Shown: positions 43,872-53,678 of the stretch, piece by piece
Position numbering within the stretch: the stretch's first letter is position 1
Layout of the letters: the number at the start of each line of letters is the position of its first letter
Assembly (NCBI RefSeq): GCF_000759675.1
Contig: NZ_BAWM01000016.1
Coordinates: 1-64,000 of the forward strand
DNA from: Neobacillus niacini
Lineage (GTDB): Bacteria; Bacillota; Bacilli; Bacillales; Cytobacillaceae
Length of the DNA stretch: 64,000 bases
Reading direction: 5' to 3'
Notes under the pieces: model-generated
What the model saw: the letters and a program-made list of their open reading frames with translations, nothing else
Told to the model about the DNA's origin: nothing
Databases searched by the model: none
Program-made: the position numbers and the translations under genes

Positions 43872-45275
43872 ATGAAAAACTTTTTAGAAAATGACTTCTT
43901 GCTAGGTACAGAAACATCCATAAAATTATATGAAAATGCAGCACAAGGATTACCGATTTTTGACTTCCACTGCCACCTTGATCCACAAGAGGTTTGGGAA
44001 AATAAGTCATATGAAAATATTACCCAATTATGGCTTGGTGGAGATCATTACAAATGGCGTACGATGCGTATGAACGGAATTGGTGAAAGATACATTACTG
44101 GCGACGCAACAGATTGGGAAAAATTCGCTGCATGGGCAGAGACCGTACCAAACCTAATTGGTAACCCTCTTTATCATTGGACCCACATGGAATTGAAAAT
44201 GTTTTTTGGAATTGAAAAATTACTAAGCCCATCCACAGCTCGTGAAATATACGATGAATGTAATGAAAAGCTAAAAACTTCAGATTTCACAGCTAGAGCA
44301 TTTATTGAAAAATCAAATGTAAAGTTTATTGGGACAACAGATGATCCTAATTCTACATTAGAATACCATCGATTATTGAAGAACGACGAAACCTTTGCAC
44401 CAATTATTGCACCAACATTCCGTCCAGACGGAGCTCTTTTCATTGAGCGTCCTACATTTGGCAGCTGGATTGAGAAATTAGAAGAGGTTTCTGGAATTAA
44501 GGTAGATTCGGTTGAAGGTTTCTTGAATGCACTACAGCAACGTGTGGATTTCTTCCATGAAAATGGAGGCCGCGCATCTGATCATGATATTCAGAAGATG
44601 GAATATGTAGAAACAACACAGGAAGCGATTGAAGTTATTTTCAAAAAGAGATTGAGTGGAGAACAACTTTCCAACGATGAACTACTTTCTTACCGTTGTT
44701 TCTTATTAACTGAGCTTGGAAAAATGTATGCTGGAAAACAGTGGGTAATGCAGCTTCATATGGGGGCAATTAGAAATAACAATACAAAAATGAAAGAGCT
44801 TATTGGTACAGACACTGGCTTTGATTCAGTTGGTGAATCTAATTTTGCTGAAGGCTTGTCTCGATTCCTTGACGCCTTGGAGCAACAAGATGCTTTACCA
44901 AGAACCGTATTGTTTAACCTAAACCCTAAAGATAACCCAGTACTTGCAGGTATGATGGGTAACTTCTATGAAGAAGGCATTCCAGGTAAAATTCAGTTTG
45001 GATCTGGCTGGTGGTTTAACGACCATATCGATGGAATGGAAAAACAAATGAAAGATCTTGCAAACGTAGGTCTGTTGAGCCACTTTATTGGTATGCTAAC
45101 AGATTCTCGCAGTTTCCTTTCATATGCTCGTCATGAATACTTCCGTCGTATTCTTTGCAACATTTTAGGTGAATGGGTAGATAAAGGACTTGCACCGAAT
45201 GATATGGATTTCCTTGAGAAAATGGTTAGGAATATTGGCTACAAAAACGCAGAGAAGTATTTCTTAGTGCGTTAA
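43872..45275 (+). CDS. uxaC: Glucuronate/galacturonate isomerase
   Basis: A 467-residue cytosolic enzyme converting D-glucuronate to D-fructuronate (and galacturonate to tagaturonate). Family marks are IFDFHCHLDPQEVWEN with the metal-binding His-x-His, later WVMQLHMGAIRNNNTKM and IGMLTDSRSFLSYARHEYF. The length is standard. The ATG has CAGGAGG upstream. It is under the promoter and operator at 43733 and is followed by gndA with a ~150-base gap that may hold a further promoter (TTGACA at 45367). Confidence 0.96.
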   Translation: MKNFLENDFLLGTETSIKLYENAAQGLPIFDFHCHLDPQEVWENKSYENITQLWLGGDHYKWRTMRMNGIGERYITGDATDWEKFAAWAETVPNLIGNPLYHWTHMELKMFFGIEKLLSPSTAREIYDECNEKLKTSDFTARAFIEKSNVKFIGTTDDPNSTLEYHRLLKNDETFAPIIAPTFRPDGALFIERPTFGSWIEKLEEVSGIKVDSVEGFLNALQQRVDFFHENGGRASDHDIQKMEYVETTQEAIEVIFKKRLSGEQLSNDELLSYRCFLLTELGKMYAGKQWVMQLHMGAIRNNNTKMKELIGTDTGFDSVGESNFAEGLSRFLDALEQQDALPRTVLFNLNPKDNPVLAGMMGNFYEEGIPGKIQFGSGWWFNDHIDGMEKQMKDLANVGLLSHFIGMLTDSRSFLSYARHEYFRRILCNILGEWVDKGLAPNDMDFLEKMVRNIGYKNAEKYFLVR

Positions 45276-45424
45276 TTTAGATACAGTTGCTGGACTTCAT
45301 GAAGTAGAATTGTTATGTTTATAATGAATATTATGTCGAATATCATCTAGCAAAATCATAAAGTGTTTGACAAAACTGCGAGTGAACATTGCTAAATAGG
45401 ATTAAGAAAGAAAGAGGGATAAAC

Positions 45425-46837
45425 ATGTCTAAACAACAAATTGGTGTAGTTGGTTTGGCCGTTATGGGTAAAAACCTTGCTTTAAATATTGAAAGCCGTG
45501 GTAATTCTGTCGCTGTTTTCAACCGTTCTTATGACAAAACGGAAGAATTTTTAAAGAACGAGGCTGAAGGAAAGAACTTTGTAGGTGCACGTACTGTTGA
45601 AGAATTCGTAAATTCTTTAGAAAAGCCTCGCAAAATTTTATTAATGGTTAAAGCAGGTACTGCAACTGATGCAACTATTGACTCTTTAAAGCCATTTCTT
45701 GAAGAAGGCGATATCCTGATTGACGGTGGAAATACTTTCTTCCAGGATACAATCAGACGTAATAAGGAATTAGAATCAGCGGGCTTCCATTTTATTGGTA
45801 CAGGTGTTTCCGGCGGGGAAGAGGGAGCGCTTAAAGGTCCTTCTATCATGCCTGGCGGTAAAGAAGAAGCTTATAATCTTGTAAGACCAATTTTAGAGGC
45901 AATCTCTGCAAAAGTAGAAGGCGACCCTTGCTGTACGTATATTGGTCCAAATGGTGCAGGTCACTATGTGAAAATGGTTCATAACGGAATTGAATATGGT
46001 GATATGCAATTAATTTGTGAAGCCTATTTTATTTTGAAAAATGTCCTTGGTTTAGATGCAAATGAGCTTCACGAGGTATTTGCTGAATGGAATAAAGGCG
46101 AGTTAGACAGTTATCTGATTGAAATTACGGCAGATATCTTTACAAAAGTGGATGAAGAAACTGGTAAACCAATGGTTGACTTAATCCTCGATACTGCTGG
46201 TCAAAAGGGTACTGGTAAATGGACAAGCCAAAATGCTTTAGACTTAGGCGTCCCACTTCCTATTATTACTGAATCAGTATTTGCCCGCTTTATTTCAGCA
46301 ATGAAGGATGAGCGTATTAAGGCAAGCAAGGTTCTAACTGGACCTGAAGTTCGCGCTTTTGAAGGAAATAAAGAAGAGCTAATTGAAGCAGTTCGTAAAG
46401 CTTTATATATGAGTAAAATTGTATCTTATGCCCAAGGCTTTGCACAAATGCGTGCCGCTTCGGAAGAATACGATTGGAATCTTCGTTACGGTGATATTGC
46501 GATGATTTTCCGTGGAGGATGTATCATTCGTGCGCAATTCTTACAAAAAATTAAAGATGCTTATGATCGTGATCCTGAATTAAGAAATCTATTATTAGAT
46601 CCTTACTTTAAAGAAATTGTTGAGAACTATCAGCAGCCATTACGTCAAGTGCTTGCTGTGGCAATTGAGCGTGGAATCCCTGTTCCATCATTTGCAAGTG
46701 CAATTGCTTATTATGACAGCTACCGTACAGAAACGCTTCCAGCAAATCTATTACAAGCACAACGTGACTATTTTGGTGCACATACGTATCAACGTATTGA
46801 TAAAGAAGGAGTATTCCATACAAATTGGATGGAATAA
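45425..46837 (+). CDS. gndA: 6-Phosphogluconate dehydrogenase, decarboxylating
   Basis: A 470-residue enzyme that oxidises 6-phosphogluconate to ribulose-5-phosphate and CO2. It has the Rossmann loop [18 protein letters not shown], the substrate loop [20 protein letters not shown] and the active-site stretch [15 protein letters not shown]. The ATG at 45425 follows AGAGGG. Its place inside a uronate region is unusual: the canonical uronate route ends in KDG phosphate, not 6-phosphogluconate. With gluconokinase at 56904, this argues that carbon enters the pentose-phosphate pathway. A terminator-like hairpin (about 46875-46917) follows. Confidence 0.95.
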   Translation: MSKQQIGVVGLAVMGKNLALNIESRGNSVAVFNRSYDKTEEFLKNEAEGKNFVGARTVEEFVNSLEKPRKILLMVKAGTATDATIDSLKPFLEEGDILIDGGNTFFQDTIRRNKELESAGFHFIGTGVSGGEEGALKGPSIMPGGKEEAYNLVRPILEAISAKVEGDPCCTYIGPNGAGHYVKMVHNGIEYGDMQLICEAYFILKNVLGLDANELHEVFAEWNKGELDSYLIEITADIFTKVDEETGKPMVDLILDTAGQKGTGKWTSQNALDLGVPLPIITESVFARFISAMKDERIKASKVLTGPEVRAFEGNKEELIEAVRKALYMSKIVSYAQGFAQMRAASEEYDWNLRYGDIAMIFRGGCIIRAQFLQKIKDAYDRDPELRNLLLDPYFKEIVENYQQPLRQVLAVAIERGIPVPSFASAIAYYDSYRTETLPANLLQAQRDYFGAHTYQRIDKEGVFHTNWME

Positions 46838-46874
46838 TGTATCCATAAAAAAATATTTATGAACCAACTGCAAA

Positions 46875-46917
46875 AGGAGACAAAAACTAGCCCTAAACGC
46901 TGTGATTGTCTCCTTTT
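46875..46917 (+). terminator. Terminator after gndA
   Basis: AAGGAGACAA pairs with TTGTCTCCTT across a ~20-base loop, followed by TTCG. It is moderate in strength. Confidence 0.6.
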
Positions 46918-47078
46918 CGTTTGTCTAAAAATCATAGTAAAAAAGCAATATAAGTCAAATAATAAATGTTATTGCGCAGTTTTAGAGAATGATTTTTGTT
47001 TCTAGCTGCAATATAATATAAATATGTTCAGTTAGTAAACTTAATATGTTAACGCTTACTTCTAAGGGTGTGAATGCA

Positions 47079-47981
47079 ATGGAAAAGTTAGGTAGCTCTT
47101 CATTCAGAAAAAGAATAATGGATGAGTGGATATACGGTTTATACCGAATTCAGGGTGTTGACTTTTACAATTTTAATTTTCACTCCCATCAAGAATATGA
47201 GATCTATTTTTTTCACTCGGGTGATTGTAAGTATTTAATTAACAATCGGATTTACGAGTTGCAGCCTGGTGATATCATCCTATTGGACGGCATGACTTTG
47301 CATAAAGCTAATCCGGGAACAGACAGTACGTATACAAGAAGTATGCTTCATTTTTCACCTAAATGGCTGCAGGAATCATTAATTGGACTTGGTATCCCTA
47401 ATTTGTTAGATCCGTTTAAAAAACTTAATAATGTCTTGCTTCGTACAGGTTACGATGAATTTGGACAATTTGTTGATGGGCGGATAAAGGAAATTGCTAG
47501 CTCTCTTACTCACATTGATGAAGAAATGCAGCGGACAGGTAAGAAAAATGAGCTTCTAGAAGCTGAAGTAAAACTTGAGTTGATTCAATTATTGATGGGA
47601 ATTTACAAAATGAGTCAAAAAGAATTATCTCAAGTAACGAGTAAAAGGTCGGAAAAAGAACTTCATGCCGAGTCAATCGCATCTTGGATTAATGACCATT
47701 ATACAGAAAAAGTTAGTTTAGACAGAATTGCGGCAGAGTTAAATCTGAGTAAGTATTATGCTTCACATGTTTTTAAAGAAGTCACTGGCTTTACGGTGAT
47801 GGAATATGTGATGGCTTGCCGGCTTAACCAGGTAAAGTATTTGTTAGAAATGGAGCCTAATCAATCACTTACAGATGTGTCTCGTGCAACAGGCTTTGAG
47901 AGTGTTGCCCATTTCAGCCGTTTTTTTAAAGAGAAGGTCGGCGCCACTCCTTCACAGTATCGTAAAAAGAAACGAAGGTAG
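47079..47981 (+). CDS. AraC-family regulator of the dehydrogenase/isomerase operon
   Basis: A 300-residue regulator. The cupin-like N-terminus (FHSHQEYEIYFFHSGDCKYL then LQPGDIILLDGMTLHKANPG) binds a sugar. The C-terminal two-helix-turn-helix domain shows LDRIAAELNLSKYYASHVFK and VSRATGFESVAHFSRFFKEK. The ATG at 47079 follows AAGGGTGTG. The next four genes lie close behind on the same strand (33-base gap to the first), so they are the likely targets. The ligand is unknown. Confidence 0.92.
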   Translation: MEKLGSSSFRKRIMDEWIYGLYRIQGVDFYNFNFHSHQEYEIYFFHSGDCKYLINNRIYELQPGDIILLDGMTLHKANPGTDSTYTRSMLHFSPKWLQESLIGLGIPNLLDPFKKLNNVLLRTGYDEFGQFVDGRIKEIASSLTHIDEEMQRTGKKNELLEAEVKLELIQLLMGIYKMSQKELSQVTSKRSEKELHAESIASWINDHYTEKVSLDRIAAELNLSKYYASHVFKEVTGFTVMEYVMACRLNQVKYLLEMEPNQSLTDVSRATGFESVAHFSRFFKEKVGATPSQYRKKKRR

Positions 47982-48014
47982 CCATATTCCTGGGAATAAG
48001 GAGGAAAAGAATAA

Positions 48015-48908
48015 ATGAATGAAGATTTACTGATTTCAGGATTTTCAGATGAAATATCATCTGATTTTGATACCCAGCTTGAAGTTGTATCTAATTTAGG
48101 GATGAAATATATTTCATTACGTGGAATTGACGGGAAAAATATTGGTGATTTTACTGTAGATGATATTAAAGAAAATGTTCAGCCAAGGCTTCAAAAAGCT
48201 GGAATTAGCGTTTCATCTATCGGCTCACCAATTGGAAAGGTCTTCATCAATGATGAAGAAGGCTTCGCTAAACAAAAGTCAATGTTGGACACGCTTTGCC
48301 ATATTAGTAACTTGCTTGATTGTAAATATATTCGTATCTTCAGCTTCTATATTCCAAAGGGTGTGGATGCGGATCAATATCGTAATGAAGTAGTAATTAA
48401 GCTTAAGGAATATGCTGCGATTGCGGAAAAATATAATGTTATTTTACTGCATGAAAATGAAAAGGATATCTTTGGTGATATTGCAAGACGCTGTCATGAG
48501 ATTTTGACAGAAGTGGGTTCACCTTACTTTAAAGGGATTTTCGACTTCGCTAATTTCGTGCAGTGTGGTGAAGACACTCATAAGTGTTACAATCTCTTAA
48601 AGGATGAGATTGTTTATATACACATAAAAGATGCTGTAACACAGAATAGCCAAAACGTTGTCTGTGGAACTGGTGAGGGTAAAATTCCAGAACTCTTAAC
48701 TCAGTTTATTGAGAGCGGATACAAGGGCTTTTTAACTCTTGAGCCACATCTCGTACTCTTTGATTCTCTTAAGGATTTAGAACTTGAGGATGCGACAGAG
48801 ATTATTAAGGACAACAAAGGGCTGGATGGTGCAGGCGGCTACAAGCTTCAATATGAAGCACTTCTAGAAATTCTTAAAAAAATAGAAAGCGAGGAGAAAT
48901 CACTATGA
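48015..48908 (+). CDS. TIM-barrel sugar isomerase/epimerase (AP-endonuclease-2 fold), copy 1
   Basis: A 297-residue protein of the xylose-isomerase-like barrel family. The metal-ligand strands are visible as VILLHENEKDIFGD, GIFDFANFVQCGEDTHKCY and IVYIHIKDA, ending with LTLEPHLVLFD. The ribosome site AAGGAGGAAA is good. The stop overlaps the next start by four bases (ATGA). Partners are two Gfo/Idh/MocA dehydrogenases, a gene set often used to oxidise and isomerise or cleave sugars and glycosides. The substrate is not known. Confidence 0.88.
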   Translation: MNEDLLISGFSDEISSDFDTQLEVVSNLGMKYISLRGIDGKNIGDFTVDDIKENVQPRLQKAGISVSSIGSPIGKVFINDEEGFAKQKSMLDTLCHISNLLDCKYIRIFSFYIPKGVDADQYRNEVVIKLKEYAAIAEKYNVILLHENEKDIFGDIARRCHEILTEVGSPYFKGIFDFANFVQCGEDTHKCYNLLKDEIVYIHIKDAVTQNSQNVVCGTGEGKIPELLTQFIESGYKGFLTLEPHLVLFDSLKDLELEDATEIIKDNKGLDGAGGYKLQYEALLEILKKIESEEKSL

Positions 48909-50065
48909 AAAATGTAAGATTAGGAATTGTTGGTCTTGGAGCACAAGGTGGAGCATACGCTGGATTCATAGCAGAAGGAAGAGTTAAAAACATGGTAATT
49001 GGAGCAATTTGTGACAATGACCCAGATAAAAAGGCAGTAGCAGCAGAAAAATATCCTGAAGTTCCTTTTTATGACAACTATACTGAAATGCTTGAGAGCG
49101 GTGACGTTGATGCAGTCGTGACATGTGTACCGCATTTCCTGCACCCAGAGATGGGAATCGAAGCGCTCGGCAAAAACATCCATGCATTAGTTGAAAAACC
49201 AGCAGGTGTTTATACAAAACAAGTAAAAGAACTAAATGAATTTGCGGCAACAAAGCCAGAGTTAACATATGCGATTATGTTTAACCAAAGAACAAACCCA
49301 CTTTATCAAAAACTGAAAGAACTAATTGATAGTGGTGAAATTGGTAATATCCGCCGTACGAACTGGATGATTACTACATGGTGGAGACCACAAGGTTATT
49401 ACAACCAAAGCGAATGGAGAGCAACATGGGGCGGCGAAGGCGGTGGTGTCCTTGTAAACCAAGCACCACACCAAATCGATTTACTTCAATGGATTTGCGG
49501 CATGCCTAAAAAGGTTTCTTCGACTGTTAAATATGGCTACCAACGTGATATCGCAGTAGAAGATGAAGTAACTGCTGTATTTGAATATGAAAACGGTGCA
49601 ACTGGTGTATTTGTAACTTGTACACATGATGTTCTTGGAACAGACCGCTTTGAAATTTTAGGAGACAATGGAAAAATCGTTGTGGATGACAGCAAGAAAA
49701 TTACCATCAAACGTCTAAATAAGCCTGAACCAGAAATGAATGCAACCATGGACATGAGAGATGTCATGAGCATTTTCATGGGTGGCGATACTTCCGATAT
49801 ATATAGTACAGAAGAGATTGTATTCGAAAGTGTATGGGGCGGACAACATATTGCTGTATTGGAGAACTTCGCGGCAAATATCGTAGAGGGCACACCATTA
49901 GTTGCACCTGGAAGCGATGGTATCAATGGGGTTGCCTTGGCAAACGCGATCCACTTATCAAGCTGGTTAGGTAAAGAAGTGGAGCTTCCATTTGACGAAG
50001 AACTGTTCCTAGCAGAATTAAACAAAAAAATTAAGGAAGAAAATAAGTTTCCTGAAAGACAATAG
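48905..50065 (+). CDS. Gfo/Idh/MocA-family oxidoreductase, copy 1
   Basis: A 386-residue NAD(P)-dependent sugar dehydrogenase. The N-terminal Rossmann loop is LGIVGLGAQGGAYAGFIAEG. The catalytic-lysine motif is HALVEKPAGVYTKQ (EKP), and the active-site His-containing stretch is GGGVLVNQAPHQIDLLQWI. The second domain extends from ~130 to the end. Translation is coupled to the upstream barrel gene. It may oxidise a sugar ring hydroxyl (for example C3), which would prepare a glycoside or inositol for the partner isomerases. Confidence 0.9.
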   Translation: MKNVRLGIVGLGAQGGAYAGFIAEGRVKNMVIGAICDNDPDKKAVAAEKYPEVPFYDNYTEMLESGDVDAVVTCVPHFLHPEMGIEALGKNIHALVEKPAGVYTKQVKELNEFAATKPELTYAIMFNQRTNPLYQKLKELIDSGEIGNIRRTNWMITTWWRPQGYYNQSEWRATWGGEGGGVLVNQAPHQIDLLQWICGMPKKVSSTVKYGYQRDIAVEDEVTAVFEYENGATGVFVTCTHDVLGTDRFEILGDNGKIVVDDSKKITIKRLNKPEPEMNATMDMRDVMSIFMGGDTSDIYSTEEIVFESVWGGQHIAVLENFAANIVEGTPLVAPGSDGINGVALANAIHLSSWLGKEVELPFDEELFLAELNKKIKEENKFPERQ

Positions 50066-50148
50066 TCAATAAAACTATTAGAAATAAATAAATCAAACGA
50101 ACTCATCGCAGCTCTTGCCATGGGTTTGTTTGTGAAGGGGATAGGCTG

Positions 50149-51153
50149 ATGCTAAAAGTAGCAGTAATAGGACTTGGAGATATTTCTAAAATTCATATTC
50201 CAGCCATACAAGCTAACCCAAATGCTGAGTTAGTAGCAGTTTGTGATCTTGATGAATCATTAAAAGATACCGTGCCTGGGGTAAATTTTTATACTGATTA
50301 TAACGAAATGCTTGAAAATGAAAACCTTGATTGTGTCCATAATTGTCTGCCTCACTATCTACACTACCCTGTAACAAAAGTTTGTGTAGAAAAAGGAGTT
50401 CATGTTTTTCAAGAAAAGCCGCTGGGCTTGAACACTGAAGAGGGACAGGCACTCGTAAAACTAGAGCAAGAAAATAGTGATGTTAAAATCGGTGTGTGTT
50501 TACAAAATCGGTATAATGAGTCGTTTGAAATGCTTAAAGAGATTGTCGAGAGCGGCGAATATGGCAAGGTCACAGGGGTAAAAGGTTTGGTGGCTTGGTA
50601 TAGACAAAAGGCTTATTATGATGTGAAACCATGGCGGGGAAAAATGGAGTATGCCGGTGGCGGTTCAATGATCAATCAATCCCTTCATACCCTAGATTTA
50701 ATGCAGCTTGTTGGCGGAAAAATCGACTCGATCAGAGGCTCAGTTGACCAATTGTTGGATTATGGGATTGAAGTAGAAGACACAGCATCTGCCCATATTC
50801 ACTTTGAAAATGGAGCAAAGGGGTTATTTTTTGCGACTAACGCTAATGCAGTGAATTCCAGTGTTGAGCTCGAGGTAATCTTTGAAAAAGGAATATTCAC
50901 TATTAAAGACAGCATTCTTATGAGGGTAAATGAAGACGGTAAGAAGGAAGAATTGGTAGAAGACGCTAAGCTGCCTGGTTCAAAATTCTATTATGGTGCC
51001 AGTCATACGAAAACGATTAATCAATTCTATAACTGTATTTTACAGGGCACTCATAATTATGTTCATGCAAAGGATGCTCTCGTATCCATACAAATGATTG
51101 ATGCCATTCGACTTTCTTCAGAGACAAAACAAACGATTAAGATGGAGGGATAA
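50149..51153 (+). CDS. Gfo/Idh/MocA-family oxidoreductase, copy 2
   Basis: A 334-residue dehydrogenase. The Rossmann loop is VAVIGLGDISKIHIPAIQAN, the EKP motif is VHVFQEKPLGLNTEEGQ, and the active-site stretch is GGGSMINQSLHTLDLMQLVG. It is shorter than and clearly distinct from its upstream neighbour, so the pair probably act on different substrates or in opposite directions. It is 84 bases after the first oxidoreductase and two bases before the second barrel gene. Confidence 0.9.
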   Translation: MLKVAVIGLGDISKIHIPAIQANPNAELVAVCDLDESLKDTVPGVNFYTDYNEMLENENLDCVHNCLPHYLHYPVTKVCVEKGVHVFQEKPLGLNTEEGQALVKLEQENSDVKIGVCLQNRYNESFEMLKEIVESGEYGKVTGVKGLVAWYRQKAYYDVKPWRGKMEYAGGGSMINQSLHTLDLMQLVGGKIDSIRGSVDQLLDYGIEVEDTASAHIHFENGAKGLFFATNANAVNSSVELEVIFEKGIFTIKDSILMRVNEDGKKEELVEDAKLPGSKFYYGASHTKTINQFYNCILQGTHNYVHAKDALVSIQMIDAIRLSSETKQTIKMEG

Positions 51154-51155
51154 CC

Positions 51156-52019
51156 ATGAAAAAAGGTAAAATCGGCGTTCAAATGATGATGCTAAAAGGT
51201 AAAGTAGAAGAACTTGGAGTTTATGAGACTTTGAGACAAGTGAGAGAGCTTGGCTATGGGGCTGTAGAAGTATCACAAATTCCAATGACAGCTGAAAATG
51301 TTGCGGAGTTAAAACGAGCAAGTGAAGATTTTGATATCAAGGTTGCTGCTCTTTCTGCAGCGCTTGAGCCAATGATGCCTGGTATGCCTGGCGAGACCTT
51401 GTCTAACGATTTTGATAAAATTGTAAGCGATTGTAAGACGTTAAACTGTAATTTCCTACGTATCGGTATGCTGCCTTTAACAACGATTGGACATAAAGAT
51501 AAGATCATGGAATTTGTTCTGAAGGCTGATGCAGTGGCAGAAAAATTAGCAGAGCATGGCATTGAATTGTACTACCATAACCATCATATTGAGTTCCAAA
51601 AATATGATGGGGAGTACCTATTAGATATCATCAAGAACAATACTTCTAAAATTGGTTTTGAAATGGATGTCCACTGGATCCATCGCGGCGGTCTAAATCC
51701 TGTTGAAGTATTAAAGAATTATGCTGGCCGTGTATCTTTATTACACTTAAAAGACTACCGTATTGGGCAAATTGATTTGAGTGTTTTAGAGGGCGGATTC
51801 GACATGGGCAAATTTATGAATGCATTCACCAATGTGGTTCAATTTGCTGAACTTGGCGAAGGCAGCCTTGATATTAAAGCGATTATTGAAGCTGGTCTTG
51901 AAAGCGGCTCACAGTATTTCTTAGTAGAACAGGATGATTTGTATGGACGCGATCCATTTGATTGTCTAAAAGACTCTGCTAATCACTTAAGAGAATTAGG
52001 GTATGCTGACTGGTTTTAA
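51156..52019 (+). CDS. TIM-barrel sugar isomerase/epimerase (AP-endonuclease-2 fold), copy 2
   Basis: A 287-residue protein with the barrel pattern KIGVQMMMLKGKVEELGVYE, LYYHNHHIEFQKYDGEYLLD, GFEMDVHWIHRGGLNPVEV and VSLLHLKDYRIG, including His and Glu metal ligands. It differs from the first copy and is close to the YcjR/IolE-like group. It is the last gene of the AraC-linked operon. A weak hairpin and T-run at ~52037-52060 follow. Confidence 0.88.
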   Translation: MKKGKIGVQMMMLKGKVEELGVYETLRQVRELGYGAVEVSQIPMTAENVAELKRASEDFDIKVAALSAALEPMMPGMPGETLSNDFDKIVSDCKTLNCNFLRIGMLPLTTIGHKDKIMEFVLKADAVAEKLAEHGIELYYHNHHIEFQKYDGEYLLDIIKNNTSKIGFEMDVHWIHRGGLNPVEVLKNYAGRVSLLHLKDYRIGQIDLSVLEGGFDMGKFMNAFTNVVQFAELGEGSLDIKAIIEAGLESGSQYFLVEQDDLYGRDPFDCLKDSANHLRELGYADWF

Positions 52020-52067
52020 TATATTAAATAAATAACACCCTGGCGAATGCTGGGGTTTTATTGCATA

Positions 52068-52104
52068 AAAAAACCAATTCACATTTTATTTTTGTGAATT
52101 GGTT
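52068..52104 (-). terminator. Terminator overlapping the end of the small membrane-protein gene
   Basis: AACCAATTCACA/TGTGAATTGGTT has a loop that includes the minus-strand stop codon; a T7 run follows on that strand. This supports transcription of the minus-strand ORF at 52086. Confidence 0.8.
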
Positions 52105-52313
52105 ACGATTGGTTCGTGTAAATCAAATGGTAAGTAATCGCCGTTTTTCTCAAACTTCTCAATTAATGTTACCAAAATCTTTTTCATGTGTTTAACCCCC
52201 AGTGATTTGATACCTTTATTATCAAGGATTTGGGGGTTAATCACAATGCCACTGAAAACGGAAACAAAGGCAATGAAAACGAGAACAATGTTGATGAAAG
52301 CGAGTGTCATCAT
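52086..52313 (-). CDS. Small membrane protein, unknown
   Basis: A 75-residue protein with one hydrophobic N-terminal segment (FINIVLVFIAFVSVFSGIVI). A soluble tail contains HMKKILVTLIEKFEKNGDYL and ends PIVTNSQK. A site (TAAGGAAA) precedes the start, and an intrinsic terminator overlaps its stop, which supports a real gene. It lies alone between the AraC operon and the second ROK gene. No family is recognised. Confidence 0.6.
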   Translation of the reverse strand: MMTLAFINIVLVFIAFVSVFSGIVINPQILDNKGIKSLGVKHMKKILVTLIEKFEKNGDYLPFDLHEPIVTNSQK

Positions 52314-52418
52314 CGATTTCCTTATTATTTCTCCATTTTTCTTGATTTTTCAATAGTTTTCAAGTTTCTAAAGCATTGCCAGAGAAAAAGCCATCATTTC
52401 TGAGGGCTAAACTCTTTT

Positions 52419-53609
52419 TTAACTTATGTTTTCAGTCGGATTTTTGGATTCATCAAAAGCTAAACTTAACTCTTTGACTTCTAAAAAGTTCTTAATTGCT
52501 AAGGCACAAGCTCCCAGACTGCATGCTTTTTTGCCAAAATCAGAAATCAACAGTTTACGGTATTGACCAACAGTAGATGTTAAATGTGCTTTGATTTCTG
52601 CTAATGCGTTCGGATACAATCGGAGCAGTTCACTATTAATCACCAAAATTTCAGGATTATAAAGGTTGATAATATTATTAAGCCCATATGATAGAAACTT
52701 AATATAATCTTTCATTAACTTACACGTAACGGGGTCATCCTCCATGAATAAATGATAAGTTTCTTCATAGGTTACATTTACTTTTTTATGACTTGTAGAT
52801 AATTGTTTTATAAAGCTTGATTCCGACGCATATTGTTCCCAACAGCCTAAATTCCCGCATCTGCAGGGAAGACCATCAGGAACGATAATCATATGACCAA
52901 TTTCGCCGGCATAGCCATCGCACCCTTTTAGTAATTTACTATTTACCATAATTCCAAGCCCGATACCTGAATACAAACTAACAGATAATAGGTTTTCACT
53001 TTGATAATGTTTATAGACGATCTCAGCAAATGAACATAGGTTAGCGTTATTTTCTATATAGATATTGACACCGGTTACATTTTTTAGATCAGACTTTAAA
53101 TTTTTATTATGCCATTGATGGTGTGGTACAAAATAAATCGTTTCATCGTTATTAACGATTCCATGAATTCCAATTACTACTCCGATAAGTCCATAGGGTG
53201 CTTGAGAAAATCTCTGTTTATAATCTGTAATTTGTTTAGCTAACAATTCTAAAATTACATCGTAATCTGAAGTGTCCGTTTCAATTGAATGTGTGTTGAG
53301 CGACGTACCACTTAAATCTGATAAGCTGAATGTTATCACACTCTTATCTAAGTCTATTCCCAAAGCATATCCTGCTTGATGGTTAATCGAAAGCATAATG
53401 GGTCTTCTGCCTAGATTTTTATGCTCTTGCTGGGTTTCTATTATTAAATCTTCTGCTAATAATTCTGCTGCCTGCACTGAAATAGTAGCTTTGTTTAGTC
53501 CTGTAATCTTCGCTAAGTCGGCTCGGGATATCATGCCATGTTCAATTATTTTACTAATAATTAGTGATCGATTTATCTTTTTAATATATGAAGCATCTCC
53601 AGTGACCAT
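52419..53609 (-). CDS. ROK-family transcriptional repressor (XylR/NagC type), copy 2
   Basis: A 396-residue paralogue of the regulator at 42431, alike throughout. The winged helix has GMISRADLAKITGLNKATIS, and the ROK domain has GYALGIDLDKSVITFSLSD, EIGHMIIVPDGLPCRCGN and LGCWEQYAS (zinc cysteines kept). The ATG at 53609 has AAGGAGGTG upstream. It is divergent from the LarA-like gene; the shared spacer holds a 25-bp palindrome. The similar recognition helices suggest that both repressors bind the same operator family and could respond to different sugar acids. Confidence 0.92.
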   Translation of the reverse strand: MVTGDASYIKKINRSLIISKIIEHGMISRADLAKITGLNKATISVQAAELLAEDLIIETQQEHKNLGRRPIMLSINHQAGYALGIDLDKSVITFSLSDLSGTSLNTHSIETDTSDYDVILELLAKQITDYKQRFSQAPYGLIGVVIGIHGIVNNDETIYFVPHHQWHNKNLKSDLKNVTGVNIYIENNANLCSFAEIVYKHYQSENLLSVSLYSGIGLGIMVNSKLLKGCDGYAGEIGHMIIVPDGLPCRCGNLGCWEQYASESSFIKQLSTSHKKVNVTYEETYHLFMEDDPVTCKLMKDYIKFLSYGLNNIINLYNPEILVINSELLRLYPNALAEIKAHLTSTVGQYRKLLISDFGKKACSLGACALAIKNFLEVKELSLAFDESKNPTENIS

Positions 53610-53678
53610 ATAAGGCACCTCCTTGTAAAATTCTATTTAAAAAAATATAAATTATGGGGAAGCAGGGTTGCATATTAA

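Noticed and set aside
47012..47055. A fifth copy of the XylR-like operator ahead of the AraC gene
   Set aside because: GTTCAGTTAGTAAACTTAAT after a TATAAT box is only weakly similar; the arms do not pair as in the other four sites.
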